A stretch of 64,000 nucleotides of DNA from JAAUTT01 sp963846585 (GTDB taxonomy: Bacteria; Bacteroidota; Bacteroidia; Bacteroidales; JAAUTT01). Below the pieces are notes generated by a model. It did no database searches. It was not told the DNA's origin and was given only the letters and a program-made list of their open reading frames with translations. Shown here one piece after another: positions 7,893 to 16,123 of the stretch (position 1 is its first letter; every line of letters begins with the position of its first letter). Made by a program: the position numbers and the translations under genes. Location of the stretch: the NCBI GenBank assembly GCA_963846585.1, contig CAWJWO010000019.1:124001-188000 (forward strand). The letters are read 5' to 3'.

Positions 7893-7926
7893 TAGAACAA
7901 AGAACCAAGAACCAGGAACCAAGATT
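7893..7926 (+). repeat. GAACCAAGA word repeats after rpsK
   Basis: Three to four copies of a GAACCAAGAACCAGGAACC-type word start about 3 bases after the rpsK stop, in the gene's sense direction. The rest of the spacer to rpsD is AT-rich without an obvious signal. Confidence 0.8.
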
Positions 7927-7994
7927 TTAGATGTTAATTGCTGGTTATTATAAGATTTATATAAATTTTAATTAAACATTTGTCAGTAGAAAAA

Positions 7995-8603
7995 ATGGCA
8001 AGATATACAGGACCAAAAACAAGAATTGCTAGAAAATTTGGCGAACCAATTTACGGGGCTGATAAACATTTTGAAAAAAAGAATTTTCCTCCGGGACAGC
8101 ATGGCCAAACAAAAAAAAGAAAAAAATCGTCAGAATATGGCATTCAGCTAATGGAAAAACAAAAAGCCAAATATACCTATGGTGTATTGGAACGTCAATT
8201 TTCGAATATGTTCGAAAAAGCTCAGCGTGCCAAGGGTGTTACGGGCGAAGTTTTGCTCCAGTTGCTGGAATCGAGGCTGGACAATGTAGTATACCGTTTG
8301 GGCATTTCGCCTTCGAGAGCAGGTGCCCGGCAACTTGTGAATCATGGGCACATTGTTATTAATGGACATGTTGTTAACATTCCATCATATTCTGTAAAAC
8401 CAGGAGAAGTAATTGGAGTAAGGGAAAGATCCAAATCAATGGAAGTCATTACAGATTCATTAGGTACCTCAAAAAAATCCAAATATTCCTGGCTGGAATG
8501 GGATTCTGATCAGGTAGCCGGTAAATTCCTGAATGTTCCTGAACGAAGTGATATTCCTGAAAATATTAAAGAACAACTTATAGTAGAATTGTATTCTAAA
8601 TAA
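7995..8603 (+). CDS. rpsD: 30S ribosomal protein S4 (uS4)
   Basis: Primary 16S rRNA assembly protein at the body/decoding region. The ATG at 7995 gives MARYTGPKTRIARKFGEPIYG, the family start; a TTG 15 bases upstream would add five unlikely residues. The product is 202 residues. The S4 RNA-binding domain is clear (ESRLDNVVYRLGISPSRAGARQLVNHGHI at about residues 92-120). It ends in the usual EQLIVELYSK. It forms the alpha operon with rpoA and rplQ. Confidence 0.97.
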   Translation: MARYTGPKTRIARKFGEPIYGADKHFEKKNFPPGQHGQTKKRKKSSEYGIQLMEKQKAKYTYGVLERQFSNMFEKAQRAKGVTGEVLLQLLESRLDNVVYRLGISPSRAGARQLVNHGHIVINGHVVNIPSYSVKPGEVIGVRERSKSMEVITDSLGTSKKSKYSWLEWDSDQVAGKFLNVPERSDIPENIKEQLIVELYSK

Positions 8604-8621
8604 TTATAACATTTTTTATAT

Positions 8622-9614
8622 ATGGCAATATTAGCGTTTCAAAAACCTGATAAGGTTGTAATGTTAGAAGCTAACGAGTTTATGGGAAAATTCGAGTTTC
8701 GTCCATTAGAACCAGGGTATGCTATTACGGTTGGTAATGCATTAAGGAGAATTCTCCTTTCATCACTTGAAGGATTTGCTATTACTGCTATCCGCATTGA
8801 AGGCGTTGATCATGAATTTTCAACTGTAACAGGAGTGGTAGAAGACGTAACCGAAATTATCTTAAATTTAAAGCAGATTCGATTTAAGAAACTTTTGGAA
8901 GATACCGATGGCGAAAAAATAAACATTACAATAAATGGACAGTCAGTTTTTAAAGCCGGCGATCTGAACCGGTTCCTGAGTAACTTTAAAGTTCTTAACC
9001 CGGACCTGGTTATTTGTAATATGGAACCATCCGTAAAACTTCATATGGAATTTATAATTCGTAAAGGAAGAGGATATGTCCCTTCGGAAGAAAATCAACC
9101 TGCCGATCCGGAATTAGGATTAATTGCAATAGATTCCATTCATACACCTGTAAAAAATGTCAGGTACACAGTGGAAAATTACAGGGTAGAACAAAAAACC
9201 GACTACGAAAAACTTGTTATTGACTTAAAAACCGACGGTTCTATTCATCCTAAAGATGCTTTAAAAGAAGCTGCCAAGATATTGATTTATCATTTTATGC
9301 TATTTTCAGATGAAAAGATAACAATTGATACGGAAGAAAAGTATGCTAATGAAGAATTCGACGAAGAAGTTCTGCATATGCGCCAGCTGCTCAAGACAAA
9401 ACTGGTAGATCTTGATTTGTCGGTGAGAGCACTGAATTGTTTAAAAGCTGCGGAAGTTGAATCTTTAGGTGATTTGGTAAAATTTAATAAAAATGATTTA
9501 TTGAAATTCAGGAATTTTGGAAAAAAATCCCTTACCGAACTGGACGCTTTGCTCGATTCGATGAATCTTTCATTTGGTATGGATATTAGTAAATATAAAC
9601 TTGACAAGGATTAA
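8622..9614 (+). CDS. rpoA: DNA-directed RNA polymerase subunit alpha
   Basis: Assembly platform of RNA polymerase and contact for UP elements and activators. The 330-residue product has the N-terminal dimerisation domain (FEFRPLEPGYAITVGNALRRILLSS, about residues 24-48; GRGYVPSEEN near 148) and the C-terminal alpha-CTD with ELSVRALNCL-like LDLSVRALNCLKAAEVESLGDLV and FGKKSLTELDALL. Length is normal. It starts 18 bases after rpsD and is followed after 5 bases by rplQ. Confidence 0.98.
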   Translation: MAILAFQKPDKVVMLEANEFMGKFEFRPLEPGYAITVGNALRRILLSSLEGFAITAIRIEGVDHEFSTVTGVVEDVTEIILNLKQIRFKKLLEDTDGEKINITINGQSVFKAGDLNRFLSNFKVLNPDLVICNMEPSVKLHMEFIIRKGRGYVPSEENQPADPELGLIAIDSIHTPVKNVRYTVENYRVEQKTDYEKLVIDLKTDGSIHPKDALKEAAKILIYHFMLFSDEKITIDTEEKYANEEFDEEVLHMRQLLKTKLVDLDLSVRALNCLKAAEVESLGDLVKFNKNDLLKFRNFGKKSLTELDALLDSMNLSFGMDISKYKLDKD

Positions 9615-9619
9615 TTAAA

Positions 9620-10246
9620 ATGAGACATTTAAAATCATTTAATCATTTGGGCAGAACCAATTCACACCGGAAAGCAATGTTGTCAAACATGGCTTCTTCC
9701 CTTATTCTTCACAAAAGGATTACCACAAGTGTAGCTAAAGCAAAATCATTAAAGGTATACATAGAACCTCTTATCACTAAATCAAAGGAAGATAATACTC
9801 AATCACGAAGAATTGTTTTTAGCTATTTACAAGATAAACATGCAGTTAGCGAATTGTTTAGAGAAGTATCGCCAAAAATAATAAATCGACCCGGTGGGTA
9901 CACAAGAATATTAAAAACTGGTTTCAGACATGGAGATAATGCTGATATGTGCATTATTGAACTTGTTGATTACAATGAAAGTATGCTGAAATCGTCATCT
10001 GCGGCAAAAGCTTCCACTTCTAAAAAGAGCCGCCGTGGCGGTACCAAAAAGAAGCCAGATGTAACTGCCAAACCTGTTGCAAAGGAAAAGACGGCCAAAC
10101 CTGTTGCAAAGGAAGAGGTGATGGCTAAACCTGTTGCAAAAACGAAGGTTAAAAAACCTGTTGCTGATGCTCCACATGTTGTCGATCCTGGTACTGAAGT
10201 TAAGGCTGGAATTGATCAGGAAAATATTGATCCGGCAGCTGAGTAA
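9620..10246 (+). CDS. rplQ: 50S ribosomal protein L17 (bL17) with repeat-bearing C-terminal extension
   Basis: Residues 1 to about 125 are a standard L17: the MRHLKSFNHLGRTNSHRKAML start, the ITTSVAKAKSLKVYIEPLIT segment, and TRILKTGFRHGDNADMCIIELVDY. The product is 208 residues, longer than the roughly 120-130 of most bacteria. The extra C-terminus is Lys/Ala/Pro/Val-rich, with four copies of a KPVAK-type motif (about residues 150-180), and ends with an acidic segment. C-terminal extensions of L17 are known in Bacteroidetes; the internal repeat is the noteworthy part. It is the last gene of the ribosomal cluster, and the next gene is convergent. Confidence 0.96.
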   Translation: MRHLKSFNHLGRTNSHRKAMLSNMASSLILHKRITTSVAKAKSLKVYIEPLITKSKEDNTQSRRIVFSYLQDKHAVSELFREVSPKIINRPGGYTRILKTGFRHGDNADMCIIELVDYNESMLKSSSAAKASTSKKSRRGGTKKKPDVTAKPVAKEKTAKPVAKEEVMAKPVAKTKVKKPVADAPHVVDPGTEVKAGIDQENIDPAAE

Positions 10247-10338
10247 AAAGTTATCGTCAGTTCGGTTTGAATAAATAGGAGTTTAAGACACTTTCTTCTT
10301 TCATCTTTTGTCTTTCTTCTCACGTTCAGCCCTAAGTC

Positions 10339-10812
10339 TCAATTCGGCAGGTCTTCAAGAAGTTTATTTGATTTTTCCCTGATTTTCCCTAACAGCCAAG
10401 TTTTAAATTCTATTTCGGCCAAATATAGTTTCATTACCTTATCCGCAGGCAATATCTTTCTGAAACGTTTATTATAATCTTCAAACAATTGTGTTTCAGT
10501 TTTAAAAACCTGGACATATTTATTTATTGTAACATCAATGTCATTTTCAGTCATTGTGGCAGAATTCTGAAAATAAAATCTTGTAAGTCGTCTTTTTTCT
10601 GTTGCAAGCTTATTCTTTTTTTCAAGATACTCATTATAAACAGGCCAGAATTGCTGGGCTTCAGCCGGAGTAATATTCATCTTTTGAGTAAAAAAGGCAA
10701 TTCTTTGAGCATCAATTTTATTACGCAGGTCATCCCCTGTTTTTTCCTGAGCTTTCGCTATTATACTAAAAAATAATGCGAGTACAATAAATACAATCTT
10801 GTTATTATTCAT
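10339..10812 (-). CDS. secreted helical protein, possible third component of the ECF sigma system
   Basis: A 157-residue protein with an N-terminal signal peptide (hydrophobic residues 5-20, ending AKAQ), then a helical, charged domain containing KMNITPAEAQQFWPVYNEY. This pattern resembles small Spy/CpxP-like periplasmic proteins that Bacteroidetes encode behind ECF sigma factors. It is the last gene of a three-gene operon, 11 bases after a single-pass membrane protein. I infer a periplasmic sensing or modulating role; the biochemical function is not visible. Confidence 0.75.
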   Translation of the reverse strand: MNNNKIVFIVLALFFSIIAKAQEKTGDDLRNKIDAQRIAFFTQKMNITPAEAQQFWPVYNEYLEKKNKLATEKRRLTRFYFQNSATMTENDIDVTINKYVQVFKTETQLFEDYNKRFRKILPADKVMKLYLAEIEFKTWLLGKIREKSNKLLEDLPN

Positions 10813-10823
10813 CTTTATTATTG

Positions 10824-11288
10824 TTATAGAGCATCTTCAATAGTGTTTATATCCACATCTTCCTTTGACAGGTATTCTATTAACCGTGCAGAATTATCAT
10901 GTTGAGTATTATTCAGTGTATCAGTCTGGGTTAATGGAGTATTTTGAGCAACCTCAAGTTGATTAATAAGTTCATTTTCATCCATTTCACTTATTATGGA
11001 AAATTCAATATTATGCCTGAGTTCATTAATTGATAACTTTTTTGAGCCGGAATGATTTTGAAAATTAATTATAATTATAACAAATACTGCTATGCATGCA
11101 GTAACTATTATAGCAAACTGAGTACGAACCCATGCCAATGAAAACATAGAATGCTCCTTGTCTTCAATTTTGCTAACCCTATCAGCCATGCGGATGGTAA
11201 AATTATCAAAGTAATTTTCCGGGACGATAAACGGATTATCTTTGGGAATATCTTCAATAGTGGCTATTATCTTTTTTTTTTCACTCAT
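10824..11288 (-). CDS. single-pass membrane protein, candidate anti-sigma factor
   Basis: A 154-residue protein with a cytoplasmic N-terminus of about 50 residues that includes an IPKDNPFIVPENYFDNF motif, one membrane helix (about residues 53-73) and an extracytoplasmic Asn/Asp/Thr-rich tail. The topology and position, between an ECF sigma gene and a secreted partner, fit an anti-sigma factor. It lacks the HxxxCxxC zinc motif of ZAS-type anti-sigma factors. Function is inferred from context. Confidence 0.7.
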   Translation of the reverse strand: MSEKKKIIATIEDIPKDNPFIVPENYFDNFTIRMADRVSKIEDKEHSMFSLAWVRTQFAIIVTACIAVFVIIIINFQNHSGSKKLSINELRHNIEFSIISEMDENELINQLEVAQNTPLTQTDTLNNTQHDNSARLIEYLSKEDVDINTIEDAL

Positions 11289-11328
11289 CTGAGTTTTTTA
11301 TCCTTTGACTTATAAAATTATAAAAGGT

Positions 11329-11877
11329 TTAATCTTTTTTAAGATATATCTCAATTTTTTTTACTGCATGATGATAGGATGCTTTTAAAGCTCCAACTGA
11401 TGTATTGAGTATTTTTGACATTTCTTCATATGGCATTTCTTCAAAATACTTAAGATTAAATACCAACCGTTGTTTCTCGGGTAAGGTAAGTATAGCCTTT
11501 TGTAATTTTTTTTGCAGTTCATCCCCCGAAAAATATATATCGGATTCCAGCTTATTAGACAGTTGCCTTTCCACATCCACTAAAGGAATTAAAAATTTCC
11601 GTTTCTTTTGATTTAAAAAGGTCAAAGCCTCATTTGTAGCTATCCGGTATAGCCATGTATACAGTTGGGAGGCTTCCCTGAAATCTTCAAGGCCGTTCCA
11701 TACCTTTATAAATGTATTTTGTAAAACATCATCGGAATCGTCATGGCTTATGACTATTTTACGGATATGCCAGTACAATCGTTCGGAATATTTCCTGACA
11801 ATGAGATTAAATGCATAATGCTGACTTTCCTTTTCACGAAAAATCGACAATAATTCTTTGTCAGTGTACTCTGCCAT
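11329..11877 (-). CDS. ECF-family RNA polymerase sigma-70 factor
   Basis: An alternative sigma factor of 182 residues with only regions 2 and 4. Region 2 shows DSDDVLQNTFIKVW (about residues 46-59) and YTWLYRIATNEALTFL; region 4 shows LPEKQRLVFNLKYFEEMPYE, then the helix-turn-helix MSKILNTSVGALKASYHHA (about 135-172). It heads a three-gene operon with a membrane and a secreted protein, the usual sigma/anti-sigma/sensor layout of the phylum. Regulon unknown. The spacer upstream is filled with short repeats. Confidence 0.93.
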   Translation of the reverse strand: MAEYTDKELLSIFREKESQHYAFNLIVRKYSERLYWHIRKIVISHDDSDDVLQNTFIKVWNGLEDFREASQLYTWLYRIATNEALTFLNQKKRKFLIPLVDVERQLSNKLESDIYFSGDELQKKLQKAILTLPEKQRLVFNLKYFEEMPYEEMSKILNTSVGALKASYHHAVKKIEIYLKKD

Positions 11878-11914
11878 TTTTTTCTATTAGCAGTAAATGC
11901 TGTTTAAAAGTTAA

Positions 11915-12056
11915 TACAGTTTATAAAGTTTATGAGGTTTATTAGGTTTATAAGGTTTATAAGATTTATAATATATCAACTAATTTAAAAATAATAATTA
12001 CTAAATAAACTTGAAATTTAAAATCTAAAATCTAGAATCTTAAATCTCAAATCAAA
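11915..12056 (+). repeat. AT-rich word repeats between the sigma operon and the RND operon
   Basis: About 11920-11975 holds six to seven copies of a GGTTTATAA-like word. About 12008-12055 holds five copies of AAATCTAAAATC/TAGAATC words. This spacer lies upstream of the sigma gene and downstream of the RND pump gene; both are on the minus strand. No terminator hairpin is apparent. Confidence 0.75.
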
Positions 12057-12059
12057 TGC

Positions 12060-15000
12060 CTATTTTTTATAAACAATTCTAAGCAATGACGGATATACTA
12101 TTAATAGCAGTGGCATAGCAATAATAAAGCCACCAATCACTGCAATTGCCAATGGCTGATGCATTTGAGCCCCAGCCCCTATGCCAATAGATAATGGAAG
12201 TAAGGCAATAATTGCCCCCACAGCAGTCATAAGTTTGGGCCGAAGCCGGGTAGAAATCGCATAGTTAATAGATACATCCACTGATTCGTTTGAATGAGCG
12301 GTCTTAAATTGCTGAAACGTAAATATTGCATTCTCGCCAATTATACCAACAATCATTATTAACCCTGTATAACTTCCCACATTAAGAGGGGTATGAGTTA
12401 AATATAATGCTATAAGGCTTCCGGCTGTGCCAAAAACAGAAATCAGCAATATTATAAAGGCAGCCCTAAAATCTTTAAAAAGGAAGAGTATAAGTGAAAA
12501 TACAAATATCCCCGAAAGGATTAATATCATTAACAATTCATTAAATGATTTTTTCTGTTCTGCATAAGCCCCTCCATATTCGATATGGTATCCCTGAGGA
12601 AGATAATATGTACTAAGTTGTTTTTGAATGTCTTTCATCACAACTCCAAGGTCCCTGTTATTTAGGCGCGCTGATACTATACCAACCGATTGAAGATTAT
12701 CCCGTTTTATTTCGGCTGAACCTTCCCTGGTTTCAATAGTTGCCAAATCAGTTATTGGTTTTAATTTACCATCATTAAGAAAAATAAACTGTCCTTTTAT
12801 ATCCTTCAGGCTGCAGGTTGCAGAATTTGGATAAATCATCCGTATATCAGTTCGTTGTTCCTTTTCCTGGATACTGCCAACAACTGATCCTTGTAATTGG
12901 GTTTGTAACTGATATTGAAAAGTATCAGGAGGAATTGAATATTGGGCAAGTTTTTGGTTATCAGGTTTAATTATAACAGAGGGGCCGGCAATAGTTACAC
13001 CATCAAATACATCGGCTGTTCCAGGAACATTACCAACCAGTTTTGCTACTTCATGGGAAATAGAATTTAAGACAGCATGGTCGTTACCAAATATCTTAAT
13101 TTCTATTGGCTGTACCGATTCGGTTAAATCTCCCAGCATATCATTAATCACTTGTCCAAAATCAACTCTCAGGGCAGGTTGGGAAGCTTCAACCTTTTTA
13201 CGTATATCGTCAATAACTTCTTCTGTAGATCTTTTCCGGGATTTTTTCAATTGAATGAGATAGTCTCCATAATTTGGCTCAGTAATAAAAAATCCCATCT
13301 GAGTACCCGTCCTGCGTGAATAACTTTTAAATTCAGGTTCATTTACGATTATTTTCTCTACTTCCCGCAACATATTGTCAGTTTCTTCAAGTGATGTTCC
13401 TGGCGGTGATGTGTAATCAAGTACAATTGAACCTTCATCCATTTCTGGAAGGAAACCGGTTTCAAGATTAGGAATGACATACACTATGCTGGCAGCAAGT
13501 ACTATTACAAATCCTATACTTATATATGGGTGACGGATAAAATATGAAATCCATTTTTTTGGTTTGACTAATTTTACTTCATTAAATGCATTATTCTTTT
13601 TGAATCCTGTTTGTGAAAGCATCAGATATATTACCGGTAAACCAATCCAGGTAACGAAAAATGAACATACAAGGGTAATGATCATTGTTTTGGTTAGTAC
13701 CATAAAATAGGCGCCTGCCACTCCGCCTAATAATACAAATGGAATAAAAATCACTATAGTGCTTAATGATGAGCCTACCATGGAAGGAAACAAATATGTA
13801 ATGGCTTTATTTACCAGTTCGGTGGATGATCCTTTTGGGAACTCTTCATGTGTGCGGTGAATTTGTTCCATTACCACCACTGCATCGTCAATAATTAATC
13901 CAATAGCTGCCGCAATAGCTCCTAAAGTCATTATATTCAATGTATATCCCAGGCTGAATAAAACTATTATTGTAAGCAGGATTGTTACAGGAATAGTAAT
14001 AAGTATGGTAATGCAGGCTTTAAACGAACGCAAAAACAAAATGGATATACATATTGCGAGGATCAATCCAAGCCATAAACTGTCGTTAACACTTCCGATT
14101 GCATTTTCAACAAATTCGGCCTGATTATAATATGGAGCCAAATGAACCCCTTTTGGCAGGATATATTCTAACTCCTTCTGTTTTGCAAGGTAGCTTTTGG
14201 AAAGTTCAACCAGGTTAGCATTTGGCTGTTTAAGTATGGCAATAAGCAATGCCTGCCTTCCATTAGCATTTATTTTTGTATATTCTTTCCTTTCATGAAT
14301 TTCAACATTGGCAATATCTTTAAGATATATAATCCTTTTTCGGTCATTTTTGATAATTACATTTTCAATGTCATTTTTACTGTAAAGTCCGGCATCAGTT
14401 ATTGTAAGGTACAACCTGTGATATTCAGAAAGCAATCCATTGGAATTAATGAAATTGGTATGAGACAGTGCATTTGATATCACTATTGGTGTTATTCCGA
14501 ATGAACTCATTTTTTGAATGTTCAGGACAATCCAATATTCTTTGGTTTTTCCGCCAATGATATGAACTGATGATACACCTTCAATCTGTGACAAAAAAGG
14601 CTTGACAATATAATTTGCAATTAAATTAATTTCAATCGGGGATTTAGTGTCACTTTCAAGGGTAAAGCCCATAACAGGCAAAATAGAGGGGTTCATTTTT
14701 TCGACTGAAATATGCATATTGGAAGGCAAATCAACTTTGATTTCGTTAATTCGCGATTCAAGCATTTGCATATTTAAATTAATGTCCGAATTCCAGCCCA
14801 GAAATGCCGATATCTCACATGTTCCCCTGCTGGTGGTACTACGGATAAGTTTTAGGTCAGGTACTTGTTTTATAGCATTTTCGAGAGGACGTGTTACCAT
14901 GATCATCATCTTGTCAACGGGTTGATCCCCATAGTCAGCTATAACTTTTATTTTTGGAAAAGTAATTTCAGGGAACAGTGACACCTGCATTTTATAGTAA

Positions 15001-15080
15001 AAGAATAACCCTGCAATAATAATTGCTGCAATAATTAAGGATACAGGGTTTTTATGAGTATGAAAAAAATTTTTAAACAT
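12060..15080 (-). CDS. RND-family efflux transporter permease
   Basis: Inner-membrane proton-driven pump of a tripartite system, 1006 residues. It has the RND layout: an N-terminal membrane helix, a large periplasmic loop, six helices, a second loop and six more helices. TM4 carries the proton-relay Asp pair in IGLIIDDAVVVMEQ, closer to the drug-type (HAE) than to the metal-type CzcA motif. In TM10 the lysine expected in HAE pumps appears replaced by Glu (GIIGENAIFTFQQ). Substrate is therefore uncertain. It is the third gene of an operon with a TolC-like protein and an adaptor. Confidence 0.93.
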   Translation of the reverse strand: MFKNFFHTHKNPVSLIIAAIIIAGLFFYYKMQVSLFPEITFPKIKVIADYGDQPVDKMMIMVTRPLENAIKQVPDLKLIRSTTSRGTCEISAFLGWNSDINLNMQMLESRINEIKVDLPSNMHISVEKMNPSILPVMGFTLESDTKSPIEINLIANYIVKPFLSQIEGVSSVHIIGGKTKEYWIVLNIQKMSSFGITPIVISNALSHTNFINSNGLLSEYHRLYLTITDAGLYSKNDIENVIIKNDRKRIIYLKDIANVEIHERKEYTKINANGRQALLIAILKQPNANLVELSKSYLAKQKELEYILPKGVHLAPYYNQAEFVENAIGSVNDSLWLGLILAICISILFLRSFKACITILITIPVTILLTIIVLFSLGYTLNIMTLGAIAAAIGLIIDDAVVVMEQIHRTHEEFPKGSSTELVNKAITYLFPSMVGSSLSTIVIFIPFVLLGGVAGAYFMVLTKTMIITLVCSFFVTWIGLPVIYLMLSQTGFKKNNAFNEVKLVKPKKWISYFIRHPYISIGFVIVLAASIVYVIPNLETGFLPEMDEGSIVLDYTSPPGTSLEETDNMLREVEKIIVNEPEFKSYSRRTGTQMGFFITEPNYGDYLIQLKKSRKRSTEEVIDDIRKKVEASQPALRVDFGQVINDMLGDLTESVQPIEIKIFGNDHAVLNSISHEVAKLVGNVPGTADVFDGVTIAGPSVIIKPDNQKLAQYSIPPDTFQYQLQTQLQGSVVGSIQEKEQRTDIRMIYPNSATCSLKDIKGQFIFLNDGKLKPITDLATIETREGSAEIKRDNLQSVGIVSARLNNRDLGVVMKDIQKQLSTYYLPQGYHIEYGGAYAEQKKSFNELLMILILSGIFVFSLILFLFKDFRAAFIILLISVFGTAGSLIALYLTHTPLNVGSYTGLIMIVGIIGENAIFTFQQFKTAHSNESVDVSINYAISTRLRPKLMTAVGAIIALLPLSIGIGAGAQMHQPLAIAVIGGFIIAMPLLLIVYPSLLRIVYKK

Positions 15081-15162
15081 TGCAATAATCTGAAAATGAA
15101 TAAATTTTCATCTTTTATCTGTCTTCTGTCTTCTGTCTTCTTCTGTTATCACATTCCGCATC

Positions 15163-16122
15163 TCATTTTACTATTACCCGTGCTGTATCATTCAATCCAT
15201 AGTTACCTGTTAAAATGATCCTGTCGGATTTGGAAAATACAGGGTACAATATCTCTGCTTTATTATCGGATTCCATTCCTTTTTTTACAGGTGTTTTCAC
15301 CGCAGTACTGTCATTTATTAGCTTCATAACCCAAAATTCTGTCAACGATTCATTTGCGAGAATTGCCTGTTTCGGAAGAACCTGGGTTTGTTTAGCAGAA
15401 TTCTTAATTATGAATATTTTAACAATAAGCTTCTCAGGTAATAACACGCTAGTGGTTGGGATAACAATATAATTTTCGGTTTGTGATTGTTCATCCATTG
15501 CAGGTAGTTTTCTGATAATAGTACCCGGGTATGATTGATCATCACTAATTTGTATCTTACAAGTTCCTTGTAACTTAATGTATTTTCTAAGTTCGAATGG
15601 TACTTCAAGAATAAATACCAGGCTGTTTTGTTCTGAAACCTGCGCTAGTTCTTCGCCTTCCTGCACATAATCACCTTTTTGATGATTTATACTGGATATC
15701 ACCCCTGATTTAGCAGATTTTATTTTTACCTCTCCTTTAAAATTAAGTACCGTATCAGCGGAAATGTGTTTTTCAAAAGCAGCCGCTTCTTTTGTTAGTA
15801 AGGAAAAAAGGACCTGGTCTTTTTCAACCTCATCGCCGGGATTAATATTAATACTTTCGATAATACCTGTAACTGAAGCTTTTATAATATTCTTACGTAA
15901 AAAACCTGAAACGGCATTTAACACTATAGTCTCAGTCATAGGTTCAGTACTTATACCTGTAACTGTTACAGGTGTTATTGTTTCTTTTATATTATCAGAC
16001 TTTTCGATAGAATGTCCACAACTTTGAATTATAAAAATTATTCCTGTTATTACTATCATACACCGGGTTTTCCTGCAAGCACTAATTGATGGATAATTAA
16101 TATGAAAAATATTTGTCGACAT
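15163..16122 (-). CDS. RND efflux periplasmic adaptor (membrane fusion protein)
   Basis: A 319-residue adaptor that would bridge the pump and the outer-membrane factor. A hydrophobic segment ending IIQSCGHS looks like a lipoprotein signal, placing the lipidated Cys near residue 36; the ATG at 16059 would give a more usual signal length, but the ATG at 16122 lies one base after the preceding stop. The biotinyl-lipoyl-like halves are visible as IIESININPGDEVEKDQVLF and GVISSINHQKGDYVQEGEEL, with only a short hairpin between them. It is separated from the pump gene by an 82-base spacer with a CTGTCTT repeat. Confidence 0.88.
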   Translation of the reverse strand: MSTNIFHINYPSISACRKTRCMIVITGIIFIIQSCGHSIEKSDNIKETITPVTVTGISTEPMTETIVLNAVSGFLRKNIIKASVTGIIESININPGDEVEKDQVLFSLLTKEAAAFEKHISADTVLNFKGEVKIKSAKSGVISSINHQKGDYVQEGEELAQVSEQNSLVFILEVPFELRKYIKLQGTCKIQISDDQSYPGTIIRKLPAMDEQSQTENYIVIPTTSVLLPEKLIVKIFIIKNSAKQTQVLPKQAILANESLTEFWVMKLINDSTAVKTPVKKGMESDNKAEILYPVFSKSDRIILTGNYGLNDTARVIVK

Positions 16123-16123
16123 T

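Noticed and set aside
11915..12056. Insertion-sequence remnant between the sigma and RND operons
   Set aside because: No transposase fragment, terminal inverted repeat or target duplication; only short word repeats.
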